64,000 nucleotides of DNA from Carex sylvatica (lineage: Eukaryota > Streptophyta > Magnoliopsida > Poales > Cyperaceae), in contig CAXKVR010000015.1 in the NCBI GenBank assembly GCA_964058845.1, forward strand, positions 310,001 to 374,000, written 5' to 3'. The notes under the pieces are model-generated. The model ran no database searches and was not told the origin of the DNA. It worked only from the letters and a program-made list of their open reading frames with translations. Shown one piece after another: positions 11,421 through 24,294 of the stretch (the stretch's first letter is position 1; each line of letters starts with the position of its first letter). The translations under genes and the position numbers were made by a program.

Positions 11421-13079
11421 ACTTTTGGATATTATTTTAGGGCATAATAAACAGTTTTAGCGATTTAACAATGTGTTCAATAGTTTAAAAACAAAACATT
11501 TGATATGAATAAAATTCGATGAATTGAATTTTTAGATTTTGTAAGTAAATATTGGTGTATTCTTATGAATTTTTTTAATATCAATTTGTGCAAGTATTAG
11601 ATAGTATTTAAGATATAATTGAAATAAATAATTGAAAATATCAAAATGCTTGCAATTTGCACTAAATGCTACACTAGATCTATTTTTAGTGTAAAATTGA
11701 TGTATATTTATTTTTGAAATTTCGCTAATTTTGAAATTTTTAGATATTAGGTGCCACTAGAGCTTTTGTATTATTAATTAATAAATTTGTTCGTGGGCAA
11801 TCCTCGACCGATTATTTTTTTATTTTGATTACAATTAATTGGAATGTGGTTCGTTACAGAATAAACAATTGTGTTCTGCATTTTTTTTTTAATATAATGA
11901 ACAGGTATTCTAGTTTAGGTTATAATTTGATTCACTTTTGAATAGCTTAAAATTTTAATTTATTTGAATACTTTATTATATACCAATTAGACTTAATGAC
12001 TGTTATACTGGTAATAATTAAGGTAGCACATGAATATTTCCATATTTTTTTTATACAATTTTGTCAATTTTACATTTATACTTTAGATGTGGCCTGGTTA
12101 GTGGGATAGGTCTAATTGGGACCAGAGGTAGTCACCACTTGCCAACAAAGTCAACTTAAAGGCCATATTAATTGCACAAGTCAATACTTTCATTGTCAGT
12201 TTTCTCATACCCACTAATTTAGTGGATTAGAATTAATACACAATTAATGCCTCTATTGTCTCTTCCTACAATTAATCATGAGGGATGAGGTATTCACAAT
12301 CAAAAAGTGGCAAAGAATAATTAAGCTTTCTTTTAATTATGTAGTTAAAAAAATTCAAAGCTCAGCACATGCTTGATTTGTAGATATGTCCAAGAATTTA
12401 AGTCACTGTGTTGACTCTAAGTGCCTATATTAATTAATCTTAACCATATATTTGTAATATTTATTATTATTATTATTACTAGGGATTGATAACTTTCTCG
12501 GCACATTTATTATATATATACGGATCGAATATTAAATCGATATATAAATATAAATTGAACAAAGCTTGTACAGAATTCAAATATTGTGATATAATTATTT
12601 TTTAAAACTAAAATGTGAACAAATATAAGTGTTAGAAATAAGTTATGATCGATCATAGTGGTCAATAACAGAACCTTTTTTCATAATAGATTGTTAGTTA
12701 TAAAGTTTTAATCATGGTACTGGATGTCGGTATTCTTGTAACATTGGGGATCATAATAATTATCATGTCAGTATCAACTTTTAAAGCTTAAAATCTATTT
12801 GCATTTGTATATGCCTAACTGTATTCGTATATATTGTTATTCATATTTGCAAAATATTCATGTTTTTACAAATTATAATATACATAGATAATAATTGATT
12901 TGTTCCCTCCCTTCAAGATATTAACATGTACAAACTGACTCTCAAATTTGCCTAAAAATAAACTAACTAGGTTGTTCCGGACCACTGTGTAAATTGCATT
13001 CGAAGGACAATATTTCCTTTTTAATTTTGTGCAAATATATATAACTTAAGTATGTTCATTGATAACAAATGCATCATAA
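11421..13079. other. AT-rich spacer
   Basis: No open frame with protein character, RNA gene or clear transposon seen. Confidence 0.5.
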
Positions 13080-14166
13080 TTAACAATCAGTCAATATCAA
13101 CCAAAGGCGTAATCATCTTTATTAGTAATATCAATGAAAAACTGTATTTCTTTTGGTCAATTTATCATAATTGGACTGTCGAACATTTGTTTATCTGACC
13201 CAATTAAGAATTATAAAGCGAACCTAAGATAGATGCGTGTGTGTGCACTCGCACGCTTAAAATTAAATTTTGTGTTCTAATGTGAACTGCTGGATGTAAT
13301 GAATATTTTCATGTTACGCTTTGCCTACGCTCAATTTCCCAAAAAAATAAAAAAGACTACTCGATTACTATAGTAAGAGCGTCTGAAGCAAATAAGCTCA
13401 TATATGGCGAACAAGCCCATTTTTCTATTGCGGAAAGAAACGATTTCCACTTACAAGGCCCAATAGGTGCTCTCCTCAAGACCCAATTCGTGTGGGTTAA
13501 AAGGCTTAAAACAAACATCAACCATAGCTCAAAGTGATTTTGCTGTACTCAATTACTAGCACACTTAATAAAATTTCTACAATTGAAACTTTCTGGTAAC
13601 TATATTGAACCATTAAAAACAAAAAATACGGGTGACTTGGCCATAATATTTGAGTGACATTAAGTAATTTACGGGTCTTTATAGAATGATATAGAATCAA
13701 TCAGTCTTGGTCAATTCAGGTGACTTCGCCATAGACTCAACTGACCTGGCCACAATATGAGATATACCTACAGGCACTCTCAAACGCCAGATCAGACAGC
13801 ACCCTTTTTGTTTCATTGCAACTCAGCCGTTCTGAATATGCGATTGGCTTAGTTTTGGAATCATACAAACAACAAAATAACAAAAATAGTACAAAAAAGA
13901 AGAAGAAAAGCTAATTTAGTAAAAATGAATGATTACTAATTCAGGCAACTATCATTTTTCTCCTTTTCTTGACATGGGACATGGGTACACAGTCTGTATT
14001 CTCAACTTACAGAAAAGGACTATACTTAAAGAAAATCGCATAGTTTTGGAAATATGACCCTGCAATATTAAGATAAAAAATATGGCCGATTTCCAAACCA
14101 TGAAAACAACACAGAAATACTACTTCACTCAGTTAACAGACCATCAAACCCTCATCAAAATCGAAT
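13080..14166. repeat. 3' flank of F-box copy A (array repeat unit)
   Basis: It matches 17461-18608 (unit B) and 27128-28357 (unit D) along most of its length. Examples are GATAGATGCGTGTGTGTGCA, CAGAAAGAAACGG-type blocks, and CAGATCAGACAGCACC followed by CAACTCAGCCGTTCTGAATA. This shows that the tandem duplication included more than 1 kb beyond the gene. Further relics of this flank lie near 46.6-48.2, 51.3-51.8 and 53.1 kb. Confidence 0.75.
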
Positions 14167-15943
14167 TCAGACTACATTAATTTCCCCAATGGTCTTCACA
14201 TGGGCATACAGATTTTTTTTCAGTTGATCAATCCATTCATTACTCCTCCCCTGTTTCATGATCTTAACTTTCTCAAGCCGGTTGTGATGGTGCATCCCAA
14301 CTTTTGGTTCCTCCCATTTTGACTTGTCATCAGTAGCAACTTCCTCTGTCTACAATAGCATGAAAATAAATCGTTTAAACAATACGAAGTACGAACTGCT
14401 GGTCATAAATGTGGTATCTGTTATTTACAGTTCACTGGTATACATGGACTTATTCTCATATGCCCGTTTTGGATATCACTCATCAAATTTTTGCTTTTCC
14501 CCTCAGAATTGAGTACTAAGGCTACCAAAAGGAGAGAGATGTATAAGTGTTTTAATGCGAGCAATGTTCAATGCATGAGATAGGGATTACATCATCGCCG
14601 TGTAGCATGAGCTGCTCTAGATTAGGTGACTGGAGGAAAAAAGAAACCAAGCCGAAATCCCTATTCAGACACCAACCACCCAGCTTTAACCTCTTCAGGT
14701 TCTTGAAAATTGGCCACTGAGGAACTCCTCCTCCTTGTTGAAATAATCCCTTCAAATCAAAATAGCAATATTAATATTCTATCAAAAAGGTACTAATAAA
14801 AAAGGGTAATTCCAAGGGTACATCTGTTGCAAAGCAAGTGTAAATACAAACAAAAAGAAAGGTCTAATGTTAAACAAGAAAAGTATGCCTGAGCAAAACC
14901 AATCAACACAGATAATAGTATTCTATTTGTTTATGAAAAAAATTTTAATGACTAAATTATTATGGAAAATGTACCTTAACTTCGGTACCAGGTACAGTAA
15001 GAGTTAGCCTTGTGAACTTTGAAAGACTGTTGAGAAGCTCGGGCCCACTACATTGATACCATCAGAATATATGCAAGATGAAAAATCAATTATTTTATAT
15101 GTAAGAAAACAGGATTTTTTTATAGAAATCACAATGCAAAATTAACAAGGCAGAAAGAATCGGAGTGTACCTTCTTGAGAAATCACAAGACAAAAGACCC
15201 AACCTCTTCAATGTACCAGAAGAAATTCTAGAGGCAGTCAAAATACAACTGTCTAGAAACAATTCTTCAATAATGGGACAACCCGAGAAAAGTTTACCGA
15301 GAAAATCATCACTGACTGTTACATTACAAAGATCTAATCTTTTGAGGCGCGGGAGGTTGACCAGGTTTGGTGCGATTTCAATATCACGGTGTTCTAATTT
15401 ACTCCCAAAGCAAACTTCTTGCAAGGAAGCACAAGTGAAGATCTCATAACTACTGGGCATATCATGCTTACAAAAAGAAACAGCCAAGAATTGAGGTTTG
15501 AACTCCAACGCAAGCAAGATACATTCTTTGAAAGCTTCAGAATTGCAAGATACACAATTTTTAGTTACTGAGACAAGAACGAAATGAGATAGGGTGTCTG
15601 ATGCTTCTCGCTTTTGTAACATGGCTTTAACCAGTTTCGCAAATTTGTCCTCATATTCTCTAATAATTTCACCAGAAAGGACGTTGTTGACATTATTGTC
15701 CAACAAAAACTCTTGAAAGTTAAAGAATAAAATAGGAAGAGAGGTCGATGTGTTCTTCCATGTTTGGGAAAGTACGCTTGTTTTGATGACATCTTTAATT
15801 CTGAGGAAGGAGATGATTTGCTCTTGGATTTCCTTCGGCAAGCTGCTAATCCTGTCGATGTCATCTGACGGCTTGCTAGTGTAGTTAGACCTCCTTGTCT
15901 TCATCTGAAACCATTCACGCAAGAATTTCAACAATTGACCCAT
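14167..15943 (-). CDS. F-box/LRR protein, array copy A
   Basis: Inferred exons (5' to 3') are 15943-15171, 15047-14975, 14749-14591 and 14349-14167. Phases match and give about 395 residues. Such proteins are the substrate adaptors of SCF ubiquitin ligases: the F-box binds SKP1 and the LRRs bind the target, which cannot be inferred here. Visible: F-box at about 30-70 (DRISSLPKEIQ to LSQTWKNT), then LRR-type repeats such as LPRLKRLDLCNVTV, GCPIIEELFLDSC, FKNLKRLKLGG and SPNLEQLMLHGDD. The last exon is charged (RLEKVKIMKQGRSNEWIDQL). The start is set at MGQLLKFLRE because it is conserved in all four copies. An in-frame ATG at 15994 exists only in copies A and B type leaders. No FBD domain of the classic type is seen. 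Confidence 0.8.
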
Positions 15944-16060
15944 CTTTTTAATCGACTTCTCAAATTTTAGAACTAATCCCTCCTTCCTCTTCAACAGCTC
16001 ACTTATGTTATGGGGAAGAATACTGTGTCAATGACTCAATGTCAATGACACCTCTCTGTG

Positions 16061-16074
16061 TCATATTTATAGAG
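16061..16074 (-). promoter_or_regulatory. TATA box of F-box copy A
   Basis: On the minus strand it reads CTCTATAAATATGA, about 120 bp before the start codon. The same box is conserved upstream of copies B and D, so it was duplicated with the gene. Confidence 0.6.
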
Positions 16075-16442
16075 AAACGGAGAGGGTTGTATTCAACAAT
16101 TTCAGGGATGGAATGGGCTTGATGAATCTTTTTTTTAATATACAAAGAGATAAAAGCCCAATAAGCCCAGCAAGCAACCTTACATTATCGCTCTTTATAT
16201 AAAGTTAGCAATCTATATTATTATTTTTTTCGTAAATATTTGAATTAAGAAAATCGTACCACGTTGCGAACCACGATTAGGTCTAGAAATACAAATGATT
16301 GCTGACTAGAATATGTTGAATGATGTTAAAAGAGAAAAATCTTACTATTTTTATTCTAATAAAAAAAAAGAATACAACACCGGACATCACTATTGAGAGA
16401 ATAAAAAATCTCACATCAGGACATCCGGTTTCTCATTGCTGT

Positions 16443-17040
16443 TTGGTCATCTAAATGTCCACCAACAGTCATTATTTTTGCCCTTTTAACACTGCATCCC
16501 AAGATTCTGATGCATGACGTGATGGCTAAACGACACATTCAATGCGACATGAGATGCTTACTATGCAACGAAGCCGATTGAAAGAGCATTACATCTCCTA
16601 TTTTTATTCTCATATGCGTCAGAAATTTGGAACCTGCTGGTAGCAAAACTGAGATACCGTTTAACGGTACCGGGTTACTCGGTATAGGATGTTTGGATAT
16701 GCTCTGAAGAAAGTGTAAGAAGCGACAGAGAGATGAGCAGTAAGACCTGACGGATTTGGTTTTTATGTACAATATGGATGATTTGAAAGCAGCGCAATGC
16801 ACAGATATTTGGGGGCAGAGCGGTACCAGCGTACGAGTTGGCAGAAACAATAGGGCATGTAATGAGGCTTTTTGGTTACTAGAATGCAAATATAGAAGTA
16901 AGCAGGGGGTAATAAGTAAATAGTTTATTAGTTTAGATGTCAGTCAATGCACGTAGCTGGGGCATGAATCAGTTGTACAACATTTCAATTTAATACGAAG
17001 TGGCACCATCTACCAACATTCCAATTTAATACAAACTGAC
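16443..17040 (+). mobile_element. LINE fragment with zf-RVT remnant, unit A
   Basis: It follows ACATCCGGTTTC at 16431-16442, the same target site as the LINE at 20961-22175. A + frame reads RCLLCNEAD before a stop, the start of the reverse-transcriptase zinc-binding domain of plant non-LTR elements. The 3' part is degraded. It is dead and 5'-truncated, and was inherited through the A/B duplication. Confidence 0.65.
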
Positions 17041-17149
17041 TAAAATTTGATATACATAGTATCTAATTAATTGAAAATCTCTACATTTAAATATTTTAAC
17101 TTGAGTAATATTTTTCAAATGAGGAGGAATCCACTTAAAACATTCTATA

Positions 17150-17320
17150 GTTATGATATCTTATAATTTGTTTCAAAGTTCGAACAGTCGATCCAAACCG
17201 TTGCACATGATCTATATATTAAAATGTGCTTGGAGATCAAATTATATATTTTTTTTGAATTTTTTTTACTATTTATTAATTATTTTACAAAAATATTATT
17301 TTCGGACCATAAATTTTATA
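17150..17320. repeat. Half copy of foldback family A
   Basis: It contains CAGTCGATCCAAACCGTT, AAAATGTGCTTGGAGATC and TTACTATTTATTAA, one arm only, cut off near 17320. Confidence 0.6.
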
Positions 17321-17460
17321 CTCAGAAAATACTGTTTAGACTTTAGAGACGTATTAATTCGTACAGTAGTGCCTCCAAATCTTGACTCTAAAAAGCCACA
17401 GGATTTTTTCAATTTCTTATCAAATTTAATACTAACTGAACCCACTAATTATTTATTTTA

Positions 17461-18608
17461 AATCACCAACGACTAACACAAATAGTCAATATCCACCAAA
17501 GGCGTTATCATCTTTAATTAGTAATATCAATGAAAAGTTGTATTTCTTTTGGTCAATTTATCATGTTTGGACTGTCGAACATTTGTTTATCTGACCCAAT
17601 TAAGAATTTCAAGCGAACCTAAGATAGATGCGTGTGTGTGCACTCGCGCGCTTAAGAGTGCATATCCAAGAGACATAAATTAAATTTTGTGTCCTAATGT
17701 GAACTATTGGATGTAATGAACATTTTCATGTTAATCTAGCCTCCGCGCAATTAATTTTCCAAAAGATAAAACTGTACTCGACTACTAGCTAGTAAGAGCG
17801 TCAATAAGCTCATAAATTGCCAAATTGCAGAAAGAAACGGTTTCTACTTTAGAAGGCCCAATAGATTCTCTCAAATAGTTATGGCATGTATCTAGTAACT
17901 CTGTTTCAAGGTACTTGTCATGGAATGACTATCTGCCTAATATGAAACCAATGTCTTGTGAAACAATCAACTCTTAGTCTTAACTCTTAACTGATCAGTA
18001 AATAAGTTGAGTGACATTATGGGTCTTTATGGAAGGATATTAAATCAGTCAGAGTCTTGGTCAATTCAGGTAACTGAGCGATAGTCACAATATGAGATAT
18101 ACCTACAAGCACTCTCAAACGCCAGATCAGACAGCACCCCTTTTGTTTCATTGCAACTCAGCCGTTCTGAATATGGGATCGGATTAGTTTTGGAATCATA
18201 CAAACAACAAAATAACAAAAATAGTAAATAAAAAGCGAATTGAGTCAAAATCAAGGATTGCTGATTCAGAGTACTATAATTATTACTGTCCCCATTTTCT
18301 TGACATGGGAACACAGATTCTTACCTCCCTTAGGTTACATAAATCGATTATACTCAATAATAGTAATAAGAGCACACCAAACCAATAAGTTCATCGTCGG
18401 CATATTATTAGTCAAATATTAGAAACAAAGTAACAAGCCTGAAAATATCTACTAATTACAAATTTAAACCACAAAAGTAGAACTAAACATTCTGGTACAT
18501 TGAAAAGAGAGATGATAACTACATGAAAGATCTTATAGTTGTGGAAATGTGGCACTACACTGGACAAAAATATGGCCAATTTCAAAGCCATGAAAACAAC
18601 ACAAAACA
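17461..18608. repeat. 3' flank of F-box copy B (array repeat unit)
   Basis: Paralogous to 13080-14166. It contains TTTCAAGGTACTTGTCATGG at about 17905, the intact version of the site that a hAT element interrupts at 47062-47713. Confidence 0.75.
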
Positions 18609-20412
18609 CTACAGTACTATATTAATTTCCCCAATGGTCTTCACATGGGCATACAGATTTTTTTTCAGTTGATCAATCCATTCAGCACTCCTCCCCTGCT
18701 TCATGATATTAACTTTCTCAAGCCGCTCCCGTTGGAACATCTCAACCTTTGGGACCTCCCAATTTGACTTGTCCTGTGTCTACAATAGCATAAAAATAAA
18801 TCGCTTAGAGAATACAAAGTACTAGCTGCTAGTCATAAATGTGATATCTGTTATTACAGTTCACTGGTATACATGGACTTCTTCTCATATGTCCGTTTTG
18901 GATATCACTCATCAAAATTTTGCATTTTGCCCCTCAGAATTGAGTACTAAGGCTACCAAAAGGAGAGAGATGTATAAGTGTTTTAATGCGAGCAATGTTC
19001 AATGCATGAGATAGGGATTACATTATCGCCGTGTAGCGTGAGCTGCTCTAGATTAGGTGACTGGAGGAAAAAAGATACCAAGCTGAAATCGCTATTCAGA
19101 CACCAACCACCCAGCTTCAACCTCTTCAGGTTCTTGAAAATTGGCCATTGAGGAACTCCTTCTCCTTTCTCAAATAATCCCTTCAAATCAAAATAGCAAA
19201 AATAATGTTCTATCAAAAAGGTACTAATAGAAAAGGGTAAATCCAAGGGGACATCTGTTGTAAAGCAAGTGTAAATACAAACAAAAAGAAAGGTCTAATG
19301 TTAAACAAGAAAAGTATGCCTGAGCAAAACCAATTAATACAGATAATAGTATTCCATTTGTTTATGAAAACAATTGTTATGGCATATCGCTGTAAACTTT
19401 GAAATTTTAGTGACTAATTTAGTAGTGTAAGGAAAATGTACCGTAACTTCAGTACCCGGTACGGTAAGAGTTAGCCTTGTGAATTTTGAAAGACTGTTGA
19501 GAAGCTCGGGCCCACTAAAAGTGATACCATCAGAATATATGCAAGATGAAAAAATGAATTATTGCATTTGTAAGAAAACTGGATGTTTTTTAGAAAAACC
19601 GCAACGCAAATTCACAAGGTAAAGAAAATCGGTGTGTACCTTCTTGAGAAATCACAACACAATAGACCCAACCTCTTCAATGTACCAGAAGAAATTCTAG
19701 AGGCATTCAAAACACAACCTTCTAAAAACAATTCTTCAATAATGGGACAACCCAAGAAAAGTTTATCGAGAAAATCATCACTGACTGTTACATTACAAAG
19801 ATCTAATCTTTTGAGGCGCGGGAGGTTGATCGGGTTTGGTGCGATTTCAATATCACGGTGTTCTAATTTACTCCCAAAGCAAACTTCTTTCAAGGAAGCA
19901 CAAGTGAAGATCTCATAACTACTGGGCAGGTTATGCTTACAAAAAGAAACAGCCAAGAATCGAGGTTTCAACTCCAACGCATGCAAGATACAGTCTTTGA
20001 AATCTTCAGAATTGCAAGATACACAATTTTTAGTTACCGAGACAAGAACAAAATGAGATAGGGTGACTGTTGCTTCTCGCTTTTGTAACACGGATTTAAT
20101 AAATTTAGCAAATTTGTCCTCATATTCTCTCATAATTTCACCAGAAAGGACATTGTTGACGTGATTGTCCAACAAGAACTCTCTAAAGTTAAAGAATAAA
20201 ATAGGAACAGAGGCCAATGTCTTCTTCCATGTTTGGGAAAGTACGCTTGTTTTTATGGCATCTTTAGTTCTGAGGAAGGAGAGGATGTGCTCTCGGAGTT
20301 CCACTGGCAAGTTGCTAATCCTGTCCATGTCATCATCGGGTTCGCTAGTGTAGTTAGACCTCCTTGTCTCCATCTGAAACCTTTCACGCAAGAATTTCAA
20401 CAATTGACCCAT
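18609..20412 (-). CDS. F-box/LRR protein, array copy B
   Basis: Inferred exons are 20412-19640 (773 bp), 19514-19442 (73 bp), 19180-19022 (159 bp) and 18779-18609 (171 bp), giving about 391 residues. Exons 1 and 2 have exactly the lengths of copies A and D. F-box at about 30-70 (DRISNLPVELR to LSQTWKKT), LRR-type segments LPRLKRLDLCNVTV and FKNLKRLKLGG, and a charged C-terminal exon. The frame is open through all exons, so it looks functional. An upstream in-frame ATG at 20565 would add 51 residues including a poly-Lys run made by an A-tract; MGQLLKFL is the better start by conservation. Role as for copy A: presumed SCF substrate adaptor, target unknown. Confidence 0.8.
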
Positions 20413-20580
20413 CTTCTTAATCGACTTCTCAAATTTTAGAACTAATCTCTCCTTCCTCTTCAACAGCTCACTTATGTTATGTGGAAGAATAGTAGAATAC
20501 TGTGTCAATGTCAATGACACCTTTTTTTTTTTTTTTTTAAAGGCTTGGTAGTAGCTAAATGACACCTCTATGTGTCATCA

Positions 20581-20592
20581 TATTTATAGAGA
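20581..20592 (-). promoter_or_regulatory. TATA box of F-box copy B
   Basis: The minus strand reads TCTCTATAAATA, matching the boxes of copies A and D. Between it and the start codon an A/T-run tract (about 20521-20540) has been added relative to the others. Confidence 0.55.
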
Positions 20593-20960
20593 GACGGAGA
20601 GGGTTGTATTCAACAATTTCAGGGATGAAATGGGCTTTATGATTTGTTTTTAAAAACAATATACAAAGAGATAAAAGCCCAATAAGCCCAGTAAGCAACC
20701 TTATATTATCACTTTTTAAATAAAGTTAGCAATCTATATTTTTATTTTTTTCCTAAAAATTTGAACTAAGAAAATATTGGGACGTTGCGAACCACGATTC
20801 AAGCTCTGGAAATACAAATGATTGCTGACTCGAATATGTTGAGTCATGCTAAATGACCAAAATTTTACTATTTTTATTCTAATAAAACAAAGAAAAAGAA
20901 TACAACACCGGACATTATTGTTGAGAGAATAAAAAAACTCACATCAGAACATTCAGTTTC

Positions 20961-22175
20961 TCATGGCTGTTTGGTCATCTAAATGTCCACCAACAGTCAA
21001 GATTTCTACCTTTTTAACATTGCATTCCAAGATTCTGAAGCATGACGTGATGGCTAAACGACACATTCAATGCGACATGAGATGCTTACTATGCAACGAG
21101 CCGATTGAAACAGCATTACATATCCTATTTCTATGTTCGTAGGCGTCAGAAATTTGGAACCTGCTGGCAGAAAACTGAGATACCGGTTAATGGTACCGGG
21201 TTACTCGGTACAGGATGTTTGGATATGCTCTGAAGGAAGTGTAAGAAAGACAGAAAGATGAAGACTAAGATCTGGTGGGCTTGGTTTTCTTGTACAATAT
21301 GGATTATTTGGAAGCAGCGCAATGCGCAGTTATTTGGGGCAGAGTGGTACCAGCGTATCGGTTGGCAGAAACAATATATCATTATGTAAAGTTATGGATG
21401 AATTTCTATTGATGAAAGACCTGACTATGAATTTGAATTAAAGTTTGTCAAGTTTAATGATGTACAGCTATGTAATGAGGTTTTTGGTTACTAGAAATCA
21501 AATATAGAAGTAAGTCGGGGGTAATCAGTAAATAGTTTACTGGTTTAGATGTCAGTCGATGTACGTAGCTGGGGCTGTAGTGGGTAGGGGTCTCAACAGA
21601 TACGGTACAAATCAGATGGAGACATTTTCATATCCATGCCTATTAAAATTGGCTTTATCTATACTTTATCCATATCCATTAAAGATTGACCTTACCTTAC
21701 TTTATCATTACCCGTTAATATTAATAAAAAGATAGCGGACAAATAATGGATAATACTAATGTAATAATTAATTTTATTATATTTTATAAATTAAACATAA
21801 AAATTCATTCATTTCACATATGTAATTGCATTTCTAATAAAAATAAAAATAAATATGCAATCAATTCCAACTAGATTATTTTTTATAAATGAAGATAATT
21901 TAAAAACATGAATTTATATTTAGGCGGGTTGAAAATTGAATTGAATATATATTTAGATTTTATAATTACCTTATAAGTAATGGGTACGAAATAGTTATTA
22001 ACCATACTCATACCCAATAAGCTAACGAAAAATTATCTATATCCACTTTATCGAATACGATACGGATTAGATAAACGACTAAAAAGGTACCATTGACACC
22101 CCTAGTAGTGGAGCATGAATCATAACATTTCAATTTAATACAAAATGGCAGTACATTCTAGATAAAAAAAAAAAG
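20961..22175 (+). mobile_element. 5'-truncated LINE with zf-RVT domain, unit B
   Basis: It is flanked by ACATTCAGTTTC (20949-20960) and ACATTCGGTTTC (22176-22187), and ends in an A-rich tail just before the second copy. The unit D sequence at 31081 keeps the empty site. A + frame near 21078-21150 reads RCLLCNEPIETALHILFLC, then a stop and SEIWNLLA. Near 21270-21330 IIWKQRNAQLFG follows. This is the zinc-binding region typical of the C-terminus of plant LINE ORF2. A hAT element (21585-22104) sits inside. Confidence 0.8.
21585..22104. mobile_element. Nonautonomous hAT element in the LINE
   Basis: The 8-bp flanks GTAGTGGG and GTAGTGGA (one mismatch) bracket termini TAGGGGTCTCAA and, on the other strand, TAGGGGTGTCAA. 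The 520-bp interior is AT-rich and non-coding. Copy A of the LINE lacks it, so it inserted after the A/B duplication. Confidence 0.8.
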
Positions 22176-22187
22176 ACATTCGGTTTC

Positions 22188-22877
22188 AATTTATATTCTC
22201 TGTGATTACGAAATTACACTTGACTAATCCTGAAACAGAGCTAAATGAAGTCCAATTACGGTTTGCATCCAAACCCCCTTATTTAAGTTTTACATCAAAT
22301 AATTGCCTTTAGACTAAATAGGGCATGTTAAGTGCAACCTGACCCATTATTTGCTCCCCCGAACCCGAAAGCCTGACTTTATGTTCTGTCCAAAATTTTT
22401 GTTTTTACCATTAAAAAAAAGGTTAAACCAAAAATTACAATTTGATCAGAATTTCATTTTTGATCAAAAAAAAGTTGCAATAGAAATTTGATATCCACAG
22501 CTTAAAATGACAAACACAACTTTTACCAAATTTCCCAAACAAAACAGCTGCATTGATTTTTTTTCCAATCCAAATGCGCTGAGAGGATACACTCTCCTTT
22601 TGGTCAAATGATCTTCAAAAAGAAAATAAAAGATTTTTATCCACAACGTGAATTTGTGAACATTCAACTTATGTCCATAATTTTACGTTGTAATCATGTC
22701 ATAAATAAAATTCTCACAAAATCATATATATTTTTTTTAGTGGTATAAATGAACATTTCAGATGTTCTGCGTTTTCCCTTAAAAAACAAAAACAATACTG
22801 CTTTTTTTTTTTTTTTTGGGGGTCTCATTTGGTCTACAAATACTTTAGATGTTGTGACTAAGTACTCTAACACTCAT
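22188..22877. other. 5' flank of unit B
   Basis: From 22188 it aligns with 31093 onward (unit D flank), e.g. TCTCATTTGGTC-type stretches at about 22826 and 31321. No gene. Confidence 0.55.
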
Positions 22878-23150
22878 GCCCTATATTTTTTATTTTTATT
22901 TTTAAGATGGAAATAATTAATCAGAACTTGGTCTAGCAGGAGACAAAATTTTATACTATTATGTTAGATATGTAAAAAATCACCGTTTTTTAGATGGTCC
23001 AAAATCTTTTTTTTGTACTTATCTAACAAAATAGTAAAAAAAATTTAAAAATATAAAATTTAATCTCCAAACACATTTTAATATGAATATCATGTTGAGT
23101 AGTTCAGATAGAATGTTTGAAATTTAAAAATAAAGAAAAGAATATAGGGC
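22878..23150. mobile_element. Foldback MITE, family A core with GCCCTATATTTTTT ends
   Basis: The ends GCCCTATATTTTTTATT and AAGAATATAGGGC are inverted. The arms carry diverged ACTATT..GTTAGATA and TATCTAACAAAATAGTAAA with AATCTCCAAACACATTTTAA. No coding capacity. Confidence 0.6.
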
Positions 23151-23310
23151 TTTTCCTCTAACACAAAAATAATAGAACATTTTAATTGTACTCTTAACTT
23201 ATGTGATATTTAATTATCGACTAAATAATGAAGTAAGAGCTGTAGGTTTCAGTTATTTTTCTAATTATAATTTAATTAAATCGCACTATGATAGACTAAA
23301 CTGATCTTTA

Positions 23311-23546
23311 GGGTCATGTTTGATTGTGGAGTAACTTTAATCCGAAACAATTGCTTACTCCAAGTTAAGGTGAAATAAATTAATTATATTTAGTGGAGTA
23401 AGCTAAACCACCTCTCTAAGTGGAGTAAGTAACTCCGGTTTAGCTCACCTCTTACTCCTATTTTACTTCTCATTTTGACTCCTTAAATGTGGAGTAAGAG
23501 GTTTACTCCATCTCCTACTTCACAATCAACACAATCAAACATGGCC
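23311..23546. mobile_element. PIF/Harbinger-like MITE
   Basis: The ends GGGTCATGTTTGATTGTGG and its near complement (CACAATCAAACATGGCC) resemble Tourist-type termini. Repeated GTGGAGTAAG and CTTACTCCA stretches inside make it foldback. A TA lies on both sides. Family assignment rests on the terminal motif. Confidence 0.6.
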
Positions 23547-23589
23547 TAGACTAGTATAAAATGCAAAAAAATTGAGATTCTTGAACAAC

Positions 23590-23860
23590 TTTTTTAGTCC
23601 ACACTTAAACTACTTTTTTCCTTTTTTTCTTCACACAATCCGCCGTCCCCAACCCCCCGCGCTCCATTGAAGTCCCTCTCCGCCAAGGCCCATCCTGCCC
23701 CACCCACCACTCCTCTCCACGTCGGCCAACTTCTTCCTCTGTCCATGCCACCAATCCCTCCTCTGTCGCTCCTTCCTGCGTCTCGGCCGCTGATGGCCTC
23801 TGTCTGTCCGATCCCACTTTGACCCGGTAGGTGTGTGTTTGAATAAGAAACAATCTTTAT
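23590..23860. other. GC-rich island of unknown origin
   Basis: A C-rich stretch (CCGTCCCCAACCCCCCGCGC and following) stands out from the AT-rich surroundings. It has the look of a 5' UTR or first exon. Neither strand gives a recognisable protein; an 82-codon minus frame exists but is low-complexity (Arg/Gly/Glu). It could be a captured gene fragment. Confidence 0.4.
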
Positions 23861-24294
23861 TTCTGGATCTTTATTCGGGTAATTTCGTTGTTCGTATTTT
23901 TTTTTTATTTAAGTTATTTTGCTAAGTGGTTTGGTATATATTGTAATGTGTGGTTCACATTCAAGAGGTGATTTTCCAATCGTGCAGCTTGTTTTATTAA
24001 TATTGCACAAGTTTAGTTGAAATTGAAGCTATAATATTTCCCATTTTCTTGACATGGGTACACGGATTCTCAACTTACAGACATGGACTATACTTAATGA
24101 AAATCAAATAGTTTTGGAAATATGGCCCTGCAAAGTATGATCGAACTTGGGTAAACTGAACAAAAATATGGCCAATTTCCAAACCATGAAAACAACAAAG
24201 ATATACTATATTAATTTCCCCAAAAACTCATCAAATATCAGCTAATTCAGTTAACAGACCATCAAACCCTCATCAAAATCGAATTCAGACTATA

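Noticed and set aside
15165..15449. Plus-strand frames over F-box exons (also near 19583, 25225, 29173)
   Set aside because: Antisense shadows repeated in each paralogue; the minus frame has the F-box and LRR motifs.
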